Below are positions 1-8,700 of a stretch of DNA of 33,826 nucleotides, piece by piece. Origin of the DNA: an uncultured Bacteroidota bacterium (GTDB lineage: Bacteria > Bacteroidota > Bacteroidia > Chitinophagales > Chitinophagaceae); NCBI GenBank assembly GCA_946479615.1, contig CAMLGR010000036.1, forward strand, positions 1-33,826, given 5' to 3'. Made by a program: the position numbers and the translations under genes. How positions within the stretch are numbered: the stretch's first letter is position 1; each line of letters begins with the position of its first letter. Below the pieces are notes generated by a model that saw only the letters and a list, made by a program, of their open reading frames with translations, was not told the DNA's origin and ran no database searches.

Positions 1-493
1 CAAAGGTAAGGTTTTCAAGCTTCAGATTCTCTATGTAAGGGATAAAAAGTGCGTGGCTGTCGAGATGATCGACGGGGATATCGAAATAGCCCTGGATTTG
101 GGGGGCGTGAAGGTCCATGGTGATGATCCTGTCAGCGCCGGCTGCCACTAACATATTGGCAACCAATTTACTACCGATGGCTACCCGGGGTTTATCTTTT
201 CTGTCCTGGCGGGCGTAGCCATAATAAGGCATGACCGCAATGACCTTATAGGCCGAGGCTCTTTTGGCCGCATCGATCATCAGCAGCAGCTCCATCAGGT
301 TGTCTGCCGGGGCATAGGTGCTTTGGACAAGAAAAACAAAATCGCCACGAATACTCTCCAGGAAGGTTGGAGAAATTTCACCGTCACTAAACCGTTGAAT
401 ATGAATGGCTCCCTGCTTGGCGCCATATTTTTTACAGATATCAGTGGTCAGTTCCTGGGAACTAGTTCCCGCAAAAATTTTAGCTGATTGCAT
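1..493 (-). CDS. prs: Ribose-phosphate pyrophosphokinase (PRPP synthetase), C-terminus cut by window edge
   Basis: This enzyme makes PRPP from ribose-5-phosphate and ATP in the cytoplasm, the precursor for purines, pyrimidines, histidine and NAD. The frame is open from the ATG at 491-493 to the left window edge, giving the first 164 residues of a protein that is usually about 310 aa. The N-terminal subdomain starts MQSAKIFAGTSSQEL. It contains RFSDGEI, the FLVQST strand, the loop YYGYARQDRK that contributes to the ATP site, and DLHAPQIQGYF, which holds the DxH metal-ligand signature. A perfect Bacteroidota -7 box lies about 80 nt upstream, so it probably has its own promoter. The purine gene guaB is in the same window but about 26 kb away. 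Identification is secure; only the C-terminal half is unseen. Confidence 0.97.
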   Translation of the reverse strand, partial: MQSAKIFAGTSSQELTTDICKKYGAKQGAIHIQRFSDGEISPTFLESIRGDFVFLVQSTYAPADNLMELLLMIDAAKRASAYKVIAVMPYYGYARQDRKDKPRVAIGSKLVANMLVAAGADRIITMDLHAPQIQGYFDIPVDHLDSHALFIPYIENLKLENLTF

Positions 494-572
494 GTCTGAA
501 TATGTATTTCAAAGAGAAATTCCCTTTGAAGCGGCGAAGATATTAATATCACCGCAATCAGCACAGGCAGCG

Positions 573-580
573 CAAAAATA
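573..580 (-). promoter_or_regulatory. Putative -7 box for prs
   Basis: On the minus strand this reads TATTTTTG, a perfect match to the Bacteroidota -7 consensus TAnnTTTG. No TTG -33 element is visible at the usual spacing. It would give prs a leader of roughly 70-75 nt. That leader contains a perfect 12-bp palindrome GATATTAATATC (539-550) and a weak TTCAAAG/CTTTGAA stem. Confidence 0.4.
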
Positions 581-598
581 TTGATCTGTAACCGATTG

Positions 599-817
599 TT
601 ATCTGACTACAGCTGCGGTTGAAACCTGCACCGCATAACCCTGTGTTTGTTTCTCAGGTGACTTTTTAGCCATTCCTGAAGCTGTAGCATTGGAACTGCA
701 ACTATAAAAAAGGGAAGAACAAATAAAGATGGAGAATAAAAGAACCACTACATACATCACCGCAAAGAACAGGATTGGATGTAACGCTCCCACAGAGCTA
801 AAGGATTTGGATTTCAT
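599..817 (-). CDS. Possible small single-pass membrane protein, unknown
   Basis: This is a 72-residue frame with an ATG at 815-817. I do not recognise a family. It has one strongly hydrophobic stretch at about residues 14-36 (ILFFAVMYVVVLLFSIF and onward), followed by a small polar tail of about 30 residues rich in Ser, Ala and Lys. The sequence FYSCSS just after the hydrophobic stretch faintly resembles a lipobox, but the long N-terminal part makes a lipoprotein unlikely. A divergent promoter-like arrangement (TTG, 20 nt, TATTTTTA) lies upstream near the radC start. It sits between prs and radC, where nothing else fills 422 bases. Composition is compatible with a real small membrane peptide, but a chance frame cannot be excluded. 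Confidence 0.3.
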   Translation of the reverse strand: MKSKSFSSVGALHPILFFAVMYVVVLLFSIFICSSLFYSCSSNATASGMAKKSPEKQTQGYAVQVSTAAVVR

Positions 818-890
818 AAAGGGCCAGATTTAGTGTTTTCAATGTTTGGATTTTTCACGCTGAAACGGGGTAAAACCTCGTTCATAGCCA

Positions 891-921
891 TAAAAATATT
901 TGTTAAATTGGATTCATGCAA
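891..921 (-). promoter_or_regulatory. Promoter-like site between the small ORF and radC
   Basis: On the minus strand TTG (919-921) is followed after 20 nt by TATTTTTA (891-898), seven of eight matches to the Bacteroidota -7 box, reading toward 599-817. On the plus strand the overlapping AATATTTG (895-902) is also a seven-of-eight match and ends 13 nt before the radC ATG. The region may therefore be a compact divergent promoter, but AT-rich DNA gives such matches easily. Confidence 0.25.
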
Positions 922-1602
922 GAGAATAAATACCCAATTAAGGATTGGGCAAAGGACGACAGGCCAAGGGAAAAACTACTAGTGAAAGGTGCTGAAACTC
1001 TTAGCGATTCGGAGTTGCTGGCGATCCTCCTGAATAAAGGAACACCAAATAAAAGTGCGGTAGAACTGGCCAGGGAAGTGCTGAAATTAGGGCATGATAA
1101 CCTGAATGAACTGGCTCGGGTATCTATTCCGGATTTAATGAAAATCAAGGGAATAGGCGAAGCAAAAGCTATCACACTGGCCGCTTCCCTGGAGCTGGGA
1201 AGAAGGCGGAGGGGTAGTCTCGAAAAGACAATTGTTACTACCAGTTCCGATATTGCCGGTTATCTCCAGGAAGCATTGCAGGATCATCAGCGCGAAGTAT
1301 TCGGAGTCATCTATATGAACAGGGCCAATAAAGTGATCCGGTTTGAAATTGTCAGCGAGGGCGGTATTACGGGCACGGTGGCCGATCCCCGGGTGATTCT
1401 GAAACTGGCCCTCGGGCTAAATGCCGTAAATATTATCCTTTGCCATAACCATCCTTCGGGCAGCCTGAAACCGAGCCATGCCGATGTAGAGCTGACGGCT
1501 AAGATCAGGCAGGCCGCTAACTACCTCGATATCCGGGTCATCGATCATATTATAGTCAGCGAATGCGGCTATTTCAGCTTTGCCGATGAGGGAATGCTGT
1601 GA
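916..1602 (+). CDS. radC: RadC family JAMM/MPN+ protein (UPF0758)
   Basis: This 228-residue protein has the normal length for RadC. The N-terminal half holds a helix-hairpin-helix element (MKIKGIGEAKAITLAAS, about 75-91). The C-terminal half is the metal-dependent MPN+/JAMM domain with the signature HNHPSG...PSHAD, where His177, His179 and Asp190 are the likely zinc ligands and Ser181 belongs to the motif. The family was named for DNA repair, but its biochemical function is still unresolved; the JAMM fold suggests a metallo-isopeptidase or nuclease-like activity. It is transcribed alone, convergent with the DUF3467 gene that ends 21 nt downstream. No residue of the motif is missing. Confidence 0.95.
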   Translation: MQENKYPIKDWAKDDRPREKLLVKGAETLSDSELLAILLNKGTPNKSAVELAREVLKLGHDNLNELARVSIPDLMKIKGIGEAKAITLAASLELGRRRRGSLEKTIVTTSSDIAGYLQEALQDHQREVFGVIYMNRANKVIRFEIVSEGGITGTVADPRVILKLALGLNAVNIILCHNHPSGSLKPSHADVELTAKIRQAANYLDIRVIDHIIVSECGYFSFADEGML

Positions 1603-1623
1603 TTAACCCAGCACCTGTCCTCA

Positions 1624-1941
1624 CTACGCTTGTGCCGTCGGTCCCCCGAAATTGAAAGGCAATTGAATTTCTTCGAGGTCCTTGATCTGTCCGTTGACGG
1701 ATTCGTATTTACTGATGTTTTCCGTCAGGGCTTTCATCAGGCGCTTGGCATGCTGCGGGGTAAGAATAATGCGTGATTTGACCTTGCTTTTAGGAGTACC
1801 TGGCATAACATTGACAAAATCAATGACGAATTCTGCATGGGAATGGGTAATGATCGCCAGGTTAGCATAAGCGCCCTCGGCTACTTCTTCTGATATTTCT
1901 ATATTGAGCTGATTCGGTGGTTGTGGATGCTGATCTGCCAT
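1624..1941 (-). CDS. DUF3467 family protein
   Basis: A 105-residue acidic protein matching my recollection of the DUF3467 family, common in Bacteroidota and elsewhere. Characteristic parts are ISEEVAEGAYANLAIITHS, the strand FVIDFVNVMPG, and KSRIILTPQHAKRLMKALTENISKYE near residues 55-80. It has no signal peptide or membrane segment and is presumably cytoplasmic. No biochemical function is established for the family. It is convergent with radC and separated from it by 21 nt. A perfect -7 box (TACTTTTG on the minus strand) lies 17 nt upstream of the ATG, indicating its own promoter and a short leader. Confidence 0.85.
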   Translation of the reverse strand: MADQHPQPPNQLNIEISEEVAEGAYANLAIITHSHAEFVIDFVNVMPGTPKSKVKSRIILTPQHAKRLMKALTENISKYESVNGQIKDLEEIQLPFNFGGPTAQA

Positions 1942-1958
1942 AATAATGTATTAGGGAG

Positions 1959-1966
1959 CAAAAGTA
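1959..1966 (-). promoter_or_regulatory. -7 box for the DUF3467 gene
   Basis: The minus strand reads TACTTTTG, a perfect TAnnTTTG match, ending 17 nt before the start codon of the DUF3467 gene. No clear TTG -33 element is visible upstream, where the sequence is a G/A-rich repeat. Confidence 0.45.
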
Positions 1967-1977
1967 GGAAACGGAAA

Positions 1978-2034
1978 GGAGGGAGAAAATTTGAAAAATT
2001 GGGAAATTTTGGAATTGGGAAACTGGGAAATCGA
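1978..2034. repeat. Degenerate intergenic repeat of GGGAAATT-like words
   Basis: The plus strand is built from drifting copies of words such as TTGGGAAA, TTTTGGAATT and ACTGGGAAAT between the 3' end of the unknown membrane protein gene and the promoter of the DUF3467 gene. The unit is not exact, so this is a decayed short-word repeat, not a clean tandem array. It belongs in style with the other word-built intergenic elements at 13122-13211, 13848-14010 and 26821-26950. Confidence 0.5.
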
Positions 2035-2045
2035 CAGGGGCATTG

Positions 2046-2549
2046 CTAATAGATAAATGGGAAGATCCTTAAATGTTTCTCCGCTTCTGTTTCCAATAAG
2101 GCTTCCAGCTTCTTCTCTATTTTATTCATCAGTAAACAGGTAATGAAAATCTTATTCTGGTTATTACTAAAAACGATCCGGTAATATCTGTACCGCTCAA
2201 AAGAATAAACCCCTGTACCCCTGCCGTAGGATGAATAATAATGCAATTGGTTTATATCCCTGAACGAAAATCTGTACTCTTGCCGCTGATCCTTGTAGGC
2301 GATTTCTTTTGTTTCGGTATTTATGCTTACTAACGATTTCCCGTTTTTTAATAAATATTGTATGTGCAGTGCCAACGCAGGAAGGATATCAGTTAAGAAG
2401 ATAATTATGAAAACGACTATAAAAGGAGTTGATGGCATGTGAAAGCCGAAATAATAAAAGTAAAGACCAAATAAAAATAGATACCTTACGAGTAAAGGAG
2501 CTAACAACAAAACGTGTTGTGAAAAAGAGGTTTTTAATTTATATATCAT
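2046..2549 (-). CDS. Unknown membrane protein, two TM helices plus a PH-like C-terminal domain
   Basis: With the ATG at 2547-2549 this is a 167-residue protein. It has two hydrophobic segments near the N-terminus (around VLLLAPLLVRYLFLFGLYF and FIVVFIIIFLTDILPALAL). A soluble beta-rich domain of about 90 residues follows, with a pattern (SLVSINTETKEIAYK, then RFSFRDINQLHYY, then YRIVFSN and a C-terminal helix) that resembles bacterial pleckstrin-homology-like domains. That fold call is inference. The frame stays open upstream to ATGs at 2603 and 2651; those extensions are polar and cysteine-containing and look less natural, so I prefer the inner start. I recognise no named family. The gene is AT-rich and lies beside a mobile-looking palindrome and a toxin-like cassette, so it may be accessory. 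Confidence 0.6.
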   Translation of the reverse strand: MIYKLKTSFSQHVLLLAPLLVRYLFLFGLYFYYFGFHMPSTPFIVVFIIIFLTDILPALALHIQYLLKNGKSLVSINTETKEIAYKDQRQEYRFSFRDINQLHYYSSYGRGTGVYSFERYRYYRIVFSNNQNKIFITCLLMNKIEKKLEALLETEAEKHLRIFPFIY

Positions 2550-2709
2550 AATAAAACAGGTAGTATCCAGGCACACACCGTTGTTAGTATTGTCCCTTTT
2601 CATAAATATACAATAGTAGTGAACGATATGGTTAAGCATAGGCCTAATCATATCATCAGTTTTTTATATGAAAATGCCCTGCTGGTTGGTATCTGCTTCC
2701 ACATTTCGT

Positions 2710-2762
2710 AGGGTTTTGTTAGGGGCTAAAGCGTTCCGAGCGCTTTATCCTAACAAAACCCT
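2710..2762. repeat. 53-bp palindromic element (REP/MITE-like)
   Basis: The outer arms AGGGTTTTGTTAGG (2710-2723) and CCTAACAAAACCCT (2749-2762) are perfectly complementary over 14 bp. Inside them TAAAGCG (2727-2733) pairs perfectly with CGCTTTA (2741-2747) around a 7-nt loop, with GGC on one side opposite T on the other. No perfect T-tract follows on either strand, so it is not a typical terminator. Such isolated palindromes are typical of REP elements mobilised by IS200-like (RAYT) transposases; no transposase is in the window, so that link is inference. Confidence 0.75.
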
Positions 2763-3062
2763 GGCAAGAGGCGAATCTATCCTGAAGGAATTAGTTACCC
2801 CGACGTATCAAGGTCGCTTCACAAACCCCAATCGGAGCGCTATTGAAACTGTCAGGACATGAATTAAGCATACCTACAGGATTAGAAATAGAGCACTTAA
2901 GGATCGTACATTTTTCTTGAATAGTACTCCCGGTCCCAACCTGATTGTTGATATTAAAATAAAGCACTGTTTATCATACATTGAAAACCGGGCGATCGTA
3001 TAACTACCTCGTTTTCAGAATAGATTACTCCTGAAATCAAATAAATAACGGCCTTGTCTATC
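2763..3062. other. Intergenic stretch with no gene recognised
   Basis: These 300 bases between the palindrome and the promoter of the 122-aa gene hold no convincing frame on either strand. One plus-strand frame ending in TGA at 2918-2920 reads LSGHELSIPTGLEIEHLRIV without a start codon and could be a relic of a lost gene, but I cannot match it to a family. Confidence 0.4.
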
Positions 3063-3093
3063 TTGATTTGTTCAGCCTTTTAGCCTATTTTCG
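3063..3093 (+). promoter_or_regulatory. Promoter of the zeta-like cassette
   Basis: TTG (3063-3065), a 20-nt spacer and TATTTTCG (3086-3093) match the Bacteroidota promoter TTG-N19-TAnnTTTG with one mismatch in the -7 box. The predicted transcript begins about 10-15 nt before the ATG at 3109. A 16-bp AT palindrome TTATTAT-GG-ATAATAA (3104-3119) spans the start codon and could be an operator, though AT-richness weakens this. Confidence 0.5.
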
Positions 3094-3108
3094 CAGATAC
3101 TTTTTATT

Positions 3109-3477
3109 ATGGATAATAATTATGTTATTTCGGAATCAATTGCCGCTCCGGGCACAATTTCTGCATTTATCAATCAAACAGAATTAAGCATTACTGAAAA
3201 TCAACATATTATCAATAAGTATGCGGTTTCTTTATCTGGAAAAAAAGAAAAGAAAAAATTTATTGCTACTGAACCTGCTCTTTCTGATTTTGACAAGGAG
3301 CATTTAAAGGGAAAGGATATTGCTTTTTCTCAAAACCTGCCTTTTTATACCTGCATCAATGGCTTCTCCGATTTATGGTTAAAAGAATATAAATCAGGTG
3401 AGCTTTTTCTGCTTAAACGGACATTTGATTGGAGCAAGGATAAATCTGAAGAAGAGATACTTCAAAAGTTACGATAA
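3109..3477 (+). CDS. Unknown 122-aa protein, candidate antitoxin of the zeta-like kinase
   Basis: A 122-residue soluble protein without signal peptide or membrane helix. I do not recognise a family. It has a lysine-rich stretch (SGKKEKKKF, about 43-51), a charged middle, and an aromatic C-terminal half with FYTCINGFSDLWLKEY. Its stop codon is 3 nt before the start of the P-loop kinase gene, so the two are almost certainly translated together. In zeta-type toxin-antitoxin operons the antitoxin gene commonly precedes the toxin, so a neutralising role is a reasonable guess from position alone. It bears no visible resemblance to the short helical epsilon antitoxin. The gene is visibly AT-rich compared with its housekeeping neighbours. 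Confidence 0.6.
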   Translation: MDNNYVISESIAAPGTISAFINQTELSITENQHIINKYAVSLSGKKEKKKFIATEPALSDFDKEHLKGKDIAFSQNLPFYTCINGFSDLWLKEYKSGELFLLKRTFDWSKDKSEEEILQKLR

Positions 3478-3480
3478 ACG

Positions 3481-4161
3481 ATGCCACCAGAATTGCTTGT
3501 TGTCTCAGGGCCCAATGCTTGCGGGAAAACAACTTTTATTCATCGCCATGAAAAATTCTTCCTGAAAAAAAAATTCACGCTGGTTATTCCCGATGAGATC
3601 AATGCAGAATATGGTCAGTACAATGCTTCCGCGGTAAGTAATAAGTTGATGCTTTGCCAGCAAAAAAAAGAAAGTGTTGTATATGAAACGTTATTACAAA
3701 ATCCCGATGTTATTAAAAATGTAACTCATTTCAAAGACTTAGGGTATCGCTCCACTCTATTTCAGTTTTTTGTAGAAACAATCGAGACATCAGCATTGCG
3801 CGTAGAAGATCGCAAATATAAAGGCGGTCTTCAAATCCCATCAAAAGAGGTACATTTTAATTTTAGCGAGAATTTTGAGAATGTAGCCTCATACCATTTC
3901 CTTTTCGATGAAATTATTTTTATCGATGCCACTGATTTTATGCAATTAAAAATAGCAGGGGCCTATGCCAATAGAGAAATAACCTATTATCAATCGAATC
4001 GTTCAGTTTATATAAAAAATTTATTGAAAAGAATTATTCCTCAATGTAATCCGGATGAGAAATTCCTATCAGCATTCGCCAACAACAAGGATTTTGGTTC
4101 ACTCACCCGACATAGATTATCCCAACTCATAAAGGAATTAGTACCCTCTTCCAATAATTAG
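3481..4161 (+). CDS. Zeta-toxin-like P-loop kinase
   Basis: A 226-residue P-loop NTPase. The Walker A motif GPNACGKTT spans residues 10-18 right at the N-terminus, with Lys16 and Thr17 as nucleotide ligands. Further zeta-toxin-style features follow in order: VIPDEINAEYG (35-45) with Asp38 in the usual catalytic position, YETLLQ (68-73), the strand after GYR (88-90), and RVEDRKYKGGLQIP (107-120), which resembles the substrate-side arginine and glycine motif of the family. Known zeta toxins phosphorylate UDP-N-acetylglucosamine and block peptidoglycan synthesis; whether this one does is inference. The gene follows the 122-aa protein with a 3-nt gap. A non-toxic AAA/kinase role is the alternative. 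Confidence 0.75.
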   Translation: MPPELLVVSGPNACGKTTFIHRHEKFFLKKKFTLVIPDEINAEYGQYNASAVSNKLMLCQQKKESVVYETLLQNPDVIKNVTHFKDLGYRSTLFQFFVETIETSALRVEDRKYKGGLQIPSKEVHFNFSENFENVASYHFLFDEIIFIDATDFMQLKIAGAYANREITYYQSNRSVYIKNLLKRIIPQCNPDEKFLSAFANNKDFGSLTRHRLSQLIKELVPSSNN

Positions 4162-4205
4162 ACGATTACTTTAGCTTAATTTCCAACAAAGAAATATCAA
4201 AAAGA

Positions 4206-4226
4206 AAGCCGCCCGGTGGGCGGCTT
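4206..4226 (-). terminator. Intrinsic terminator of susCD, possibly bidirectional
   Basis: AAGCCGCCC (4206-4214), loop GGT, GGGCGGCTT (4218-4226) form a perfect 9-bp GC-rich stem. Read on the minus strand, the hairpin is followed by a T-rich run (TTTCTTTTT), placing an intrinsic terminator about 25 nt after the susD stop. On the plus strand the tail TCTTCTGT is weaker, but the hairpin may also end the zeta-like transcript. Confidence 0.8.
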
Positions 4227-4250
4227 CTTCTGTAAAACAATCAGCACTGG

Positions 4251-5705
4251 TTAGAATTTATCGAACCATAATTTCTTTGTGATCAGATCACCACCAATAG
4301 CAGCGGAAGCCGCTGTATAGTTGGTTCTATTAAGATTCTGTTCTACTACCGGATATGTCATCCTTTTGATAACAGAAGCTGTTTCACCACTGGCGAATAA
4401 TGCACCTGAAGGAACATTCAGGACGGGGTAATCCAAACGTCTCCATTCAGTCCATGCATCATATCCCCTGTTATAATAAGCGATCCATGCCTGCAAACCG
4501 ATCTTTTGTTTGTAAGTACCAGGAGCCGTTGCATAGGCAACAGAAGGTTGTGAGCGATAGGTTAAAGCCTGGGCTTCTGTACCACCCCACTCTTCGACCG
4601 AAGCATCGATACCGTTGTTATAATGCTCTTCTGCTGTACCACCTACGGCAATTCCTCTTTCTACAGCTTCTGCTTTCAGAAATTCCATATCAGCATAGCT
4701 GAAGAAAACATGAGGATTGACAGGATCGGCCACTTTATCTGAAGGAGCAGAAAAATCATTGAACGTGGCACTGGCACCAGGGGTTTGTCCTGCATAAACA
4801 CCTCCCGAAATCGATTTATTGAAATAGAAAGGAATACGCGGATCGTTGTATTTCTTCAATGTATCCATGAATGGTTTGGCAGCCACAAAATCGTGACGAC
4901 CACTCTGGATCAGATCTTCCCATACAGGATTTGTATTGGGAGGAGAAGAAAGATAATGCATCATAATGTTCTCATCGTTGGAGCTGACTACATTTGGTGC
5001 AGCAGCTAGTACAAGAGCAGAACCTTTGGCAAAATCTGCATCAGTGATCAGCATGCCCATCCGCATTTTCAGCGAATTGGCAAAGATCACCCAGCCATCC
5101 ATATCATCGTTCAGGATCAGATCCGAAGAACCATAACCCGAAGCATTTACGTCCAGTGCTGCCAATGCTGCATTGAGGCGGGCCACCACCTTGTCGAATA
5201 CCTGTGTCGCCGGATCATATTTTGGCTGTATATTATCGATATTCAATGCATCATCATAAGGAACATCACCAAATGTAGTGATCAGCGTATAGTAAGCATA
5301 CGAGATGAGTATCTCATTGATCGCCTTCCTGTTCTTGATCTGGGCAGCAGACAGGGCAAGTGTTTCGCCATCTACTACGCTGGAAGCTTCTGTCAGGTCT
5401 TTGATTACATCCCTGTACATGGCAGCAAACCACCTGTCAGGAATACTACGCTGGTTCAGGTTATACCTGGTTTCATCGCGATAGATCGTCTCTGTCCAGT
5501 ATTGCACAAAAAGCCTGAAGTTGTTATTGTTTACGTTTGTACTGGCCATCACATCGGATAGATTGACCGAAGCATTGGCGAATAATGACGCCGAAGGCAC
5601 TACCGTCGGACGGGTTGGGTTGTTGTTCAGATCGGTGATATCCTTTTTACAGGAAACCATCCCCACTGCACCCAGTATGATCAGACTACAAAAAATTCTT
5701 TTCAT
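4251..5705 (-). CDS. SusD/RagB-like outer-membrane substrate-binding lipoprotein
   Basis: A 484-residue surface lipoprotein that would cap a SusC barrel and capture substrate. The signal peptide ends in a lipobox-like GMVSC with Cys19 as the lipidated residue, followed by KKDITDLNNNPTRP, a typical start of SusD-like_2 proteins. FVQYWTETIYRDETRYN in the N-terminal third is another family-like segment, and the chain is alpha-helix rich throughout. It starts 19 nt after the susC stop, so both are one operon, ended by the hairpin at 4206-4226. No glycoside hydrolase, sulfatase or protease lies beside it, so the substrate (glycan, peptide or other) cannot be inferred. Length and architecture are normal. 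Confidence 0.93.
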   Translation of the reverse strand: MKRIFCSLIILGAVGMVSCKKDITDLNNNPTRPTVVPSASLFANASVNLSDVMASTNVNNNNFRLFVQYWTETIYRDETRYNLNQRSIPDRWFAAMYRDVIKDLTEASSVVDGETLALSAAQIKNRKAINEILISYAYYTLITTFGDVPYDDALNIDNIQPKYDPATQVFDKVVARLNAALAALDVNASGYGSSDLILNDDMDGWVIFANSLKMRMGMLITDADFAKGSALVLAAAPNVVSSNDENIMMHYLSSPPNTNPVWEDLIQSGRHDFVAAKPFMDTLKKYNDPRIPFYFNKSISGGVYAGQTPGASATFNDFSAPSDKVADPVNPHVFFSYADMEFLKAEAVERGIAVGGTAEEHYNNGIDASVEEWGGTEAQALTYRSQPSVAYATAPGTYKQKIGLQAWIAYYNRGYDAWTEWRRLDYPVLNVPSGALFASGETASVIKRMTYPVVEQNLNRTNYTAASAAIGGDLITKKLWFDKF

Positions 5706-5724
5706 ATATAAAGATTTAAAATTA

Positions 5725-8700
5725 TTAGAGTTTCACTTTCACATTAAATCCTACGGTACGCACACCCGGGTATGCACCTGTCTGAATGCCGATCAGGTTA
5801 CCAGAGCTGAATCCTTCTTCAGGATCTGCATAAGGCAGATTCTTGTGAAGGATAGCCAGATTTCTTCCTACCAGTGATACATCGATGCCTTTAATGATCT
5901 TGCCATTAAAGAACCTTGCCGGCAACATGTAAGAAAGTGCAACTTCTCTTAACTTAACATATCCTGCATCATATACAAATCTTTTATCAGGAGCAGATAC
6001 ATAACTATCATACTGGCCATAAGAGCCGCCGGCATAATCACCATCATACAAACTGATACGTTTTGTATTAGGTTTTCCATCGGCTGTTACACCTGGTCTG
6101 ATGATACCACCACTGCTTGCATCATTTGTCAAGGGATCCCTGATCGGATTACCCAGATCATTCAAACCACCTGTCTCTGCATATAAACCACCAGCCAATG
6201 CATAATACATATCAGCCGTGAATACAGAACCACCATGTTTGATATCGAACAGGCAACTCAACGAAAGACCTTTGTAAGTGAATTTGTTGGTGATACCTGC
6301 TGTCCAGTCAGGATTCACATTACCCAATGTATAGTTATTGGAAGAAGTGATCAGGTAATTACCATCATCATCAATAGTCGGTTTGCCATTGGTATAGATA
6401 TAGTCTGTACCATGGATAGTACCATAAGGTTCATTCAGCGTTGCATTCAATGTGATACTACCCTGGAAAGAACCCAGTACGATATTATCAACGTCGTTAT
6501 ACAATTCTGTTACCTTGTTCTTGTTCTTTGTCCAGTTTACATTGATATCCCAGGAGAAATCTTTTGTCTTGATGGGAGATCCATATACCTGTAATTCAAT
6601 ACCGCTGTTTTGCACAGTACCGGAGTTAACATATTTCTTTGTATATCCTGAAGCTGTAGAGACAGTCAATGGAAGGATCTGGTCAACTGTTTTAGCATTG
6701 TAATAGGTAACATCGATGCCTACTCTTGATTTCAGGAAAGACATTTCAGTACCAATTTCAAAACTTTTGGTACGCTCTGGTTTCAGGTTCAGACTGTTCT
6801 TGGTGCCCGATACAGAGAACAGTGCATTGCCATTGTAAGAAGTAACTTCCTGGCCGGAGTTACCATCGATATCACTTACATAGAAATCATTTACAGTATA
6901 TAAAGGAGCATCACCACCTACTTCAGCGTAGTTAGCTCTTAATTTACCATAGCTGAGCCAGGTAGGTTTCACCAGTTCAGAGAATACAAAACCAGCCGAC
7001 ACAGAAGGATAATAATATACGTTATTACCATCAGGCAGAGTTGAAGAACGGTCCCTGCGGATCGTGGCATCCAGTACATATGTGTTTTTGTAAGAGAATG
7101 TTCCGCCGGCAAATAAACCTTCTACACGGCGTGTGCCTTTGAACTCAAGTGGCGGAGCCGGTGTATTGATGGAGTTGGCAATGGTATACAGGTTAGGAAC
7201 ACCTAATCCGCCATTAGTAATTGCATCGAGGCTGGAACGTGTTTGCACCCGTGTATTGGAACCCACCAGTGCTTTCACCGTAACATCGTTATTAAGATCC
7301 CAGCTGGCATTGGCCAACAGGTCGTAGTTGAATTCGGTATAATCCTGGTTGAATCTCCTGTAGAAAGGCACACCCACACTGGTCAATGCTTTTCTTTCTT
7401 CTTCCAGTTCATTATATCCATCCAGTGAAATTCTTCCCATTATATTCAGCCAGCTCAATGGTTTGTAATTGAGGTATACATTTCCGAAATACCTGTTACG
7501 ACTATCTGTTTCCACGCTTTGATAACGGGTGAAATAAGGGTTGTCCCAGAACTCGGGTTGCAATTCTCCATTCGGGCCATCATGCATATTCCAGGTAATG
7601 TTTTGCTTATTCAGGAAATAAGCCTGTTCGAGTTCCTTGATATCCACGTTTGTTTCCCACCATTCGCGGAAGTTAGTCATCAGGTTAAGGGCATTGGCAC
7701 CATCATAACCTGTTCCGAAACGTCCTTTCCCTTTTATACGGGAATAGTTGGCAGATAAACCGGCTGTTAATTTATCATTCAGTTTATAGGTAGCAGACAT
7801 GTTAAGCAGGTCTTTTCCTAATGAACTGTTTGGCAAAACACCACCTTCATTGCTGCGGGTATATCCTAATGCAAAAGTTCCTTTTTCGCCACCTGTTTCC
7901 AGGAAAACACTGTTGTTGAAGGAAGCAGGTTTTTCGAAAAAGGCAGAAGGATCATTTTTAGCAGCTACCCATGGAGTGGCTTTACCATAATTAGGCATAC
8001 CGGGAACAAAAGCGGTCCATTGATACACCAGAAGATTGGGATCGAATTTGATACCCCAGGAAGCATCATCCTGTGTTGGGGCCACATCGTCATCGATACC
8101 ATCACCATTTACATCGGCTGCGCCGAAATAATCACCATATCCTGCACCATAATCTTTCTGGTATTTGGGGAATGTATTGCGCAGGATAGAGCTTACAGCT
8201 ACACCTGAATTTACTGTTACGCTGAAACCATTCTTTCCTTTTTTGGTAGTAACGAGGATCACACCATTGCTACCGCGTGAACCATACAGGGCGCTCGCAG
8301 CAGCACCTTTCAGTACAGTCACACTTTCAATATCATCGGGGTTGATATCAGCGGCAGCATTACCATAGTCATAACCACCACGGCCGGTAGTCTGATCCAG
8401 TGTATTGTTGTTCGCATTATCAAAAGGAACACCATCAATTACAAACAACGCCTGGTTATTGCCAGTCAATGATTTGGAACCGCGCAACAGAACGTTGGTC
8501 GATCCACCCATAGTGTTGTTTTGTTTAATGTCAAGGCCAGCTACTTTACCACTCAGACTACTCATTACATTTGTACTACGTGTCTGGCTGATATCAGCGC
8601 CGGATACTTTCTGGGCTGCGTAGGGAAGCTGGTTCTTGGTCCTGGTAATACCGAGGGCTGTAACTACTACTTCCTGCATTTCTCCCTGGTTGTCAAGACT

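Noticed and set aside
2710..2762. Resemblance of GTTAGG...CCTAAC arms to an integron attC site
   Set aside because: In attC sites the order is the reverse (YYYAAC first, GTTRRR last), and there is no integron integrase or cassette array here.
2668..2862. A 64-codon plus-strand frame crossing the palindrome
   Set aside because: Most of its N-terminal half is made by the palindrome arms, and it matches nothing; the frame is a by-product of the repeat.
2849..2920. Start-less peptide frame LSGHELSIPTGLEIEHLRIV
   Set aside because: It has no start codon and no recognisable family; too short to call a pseudogene.
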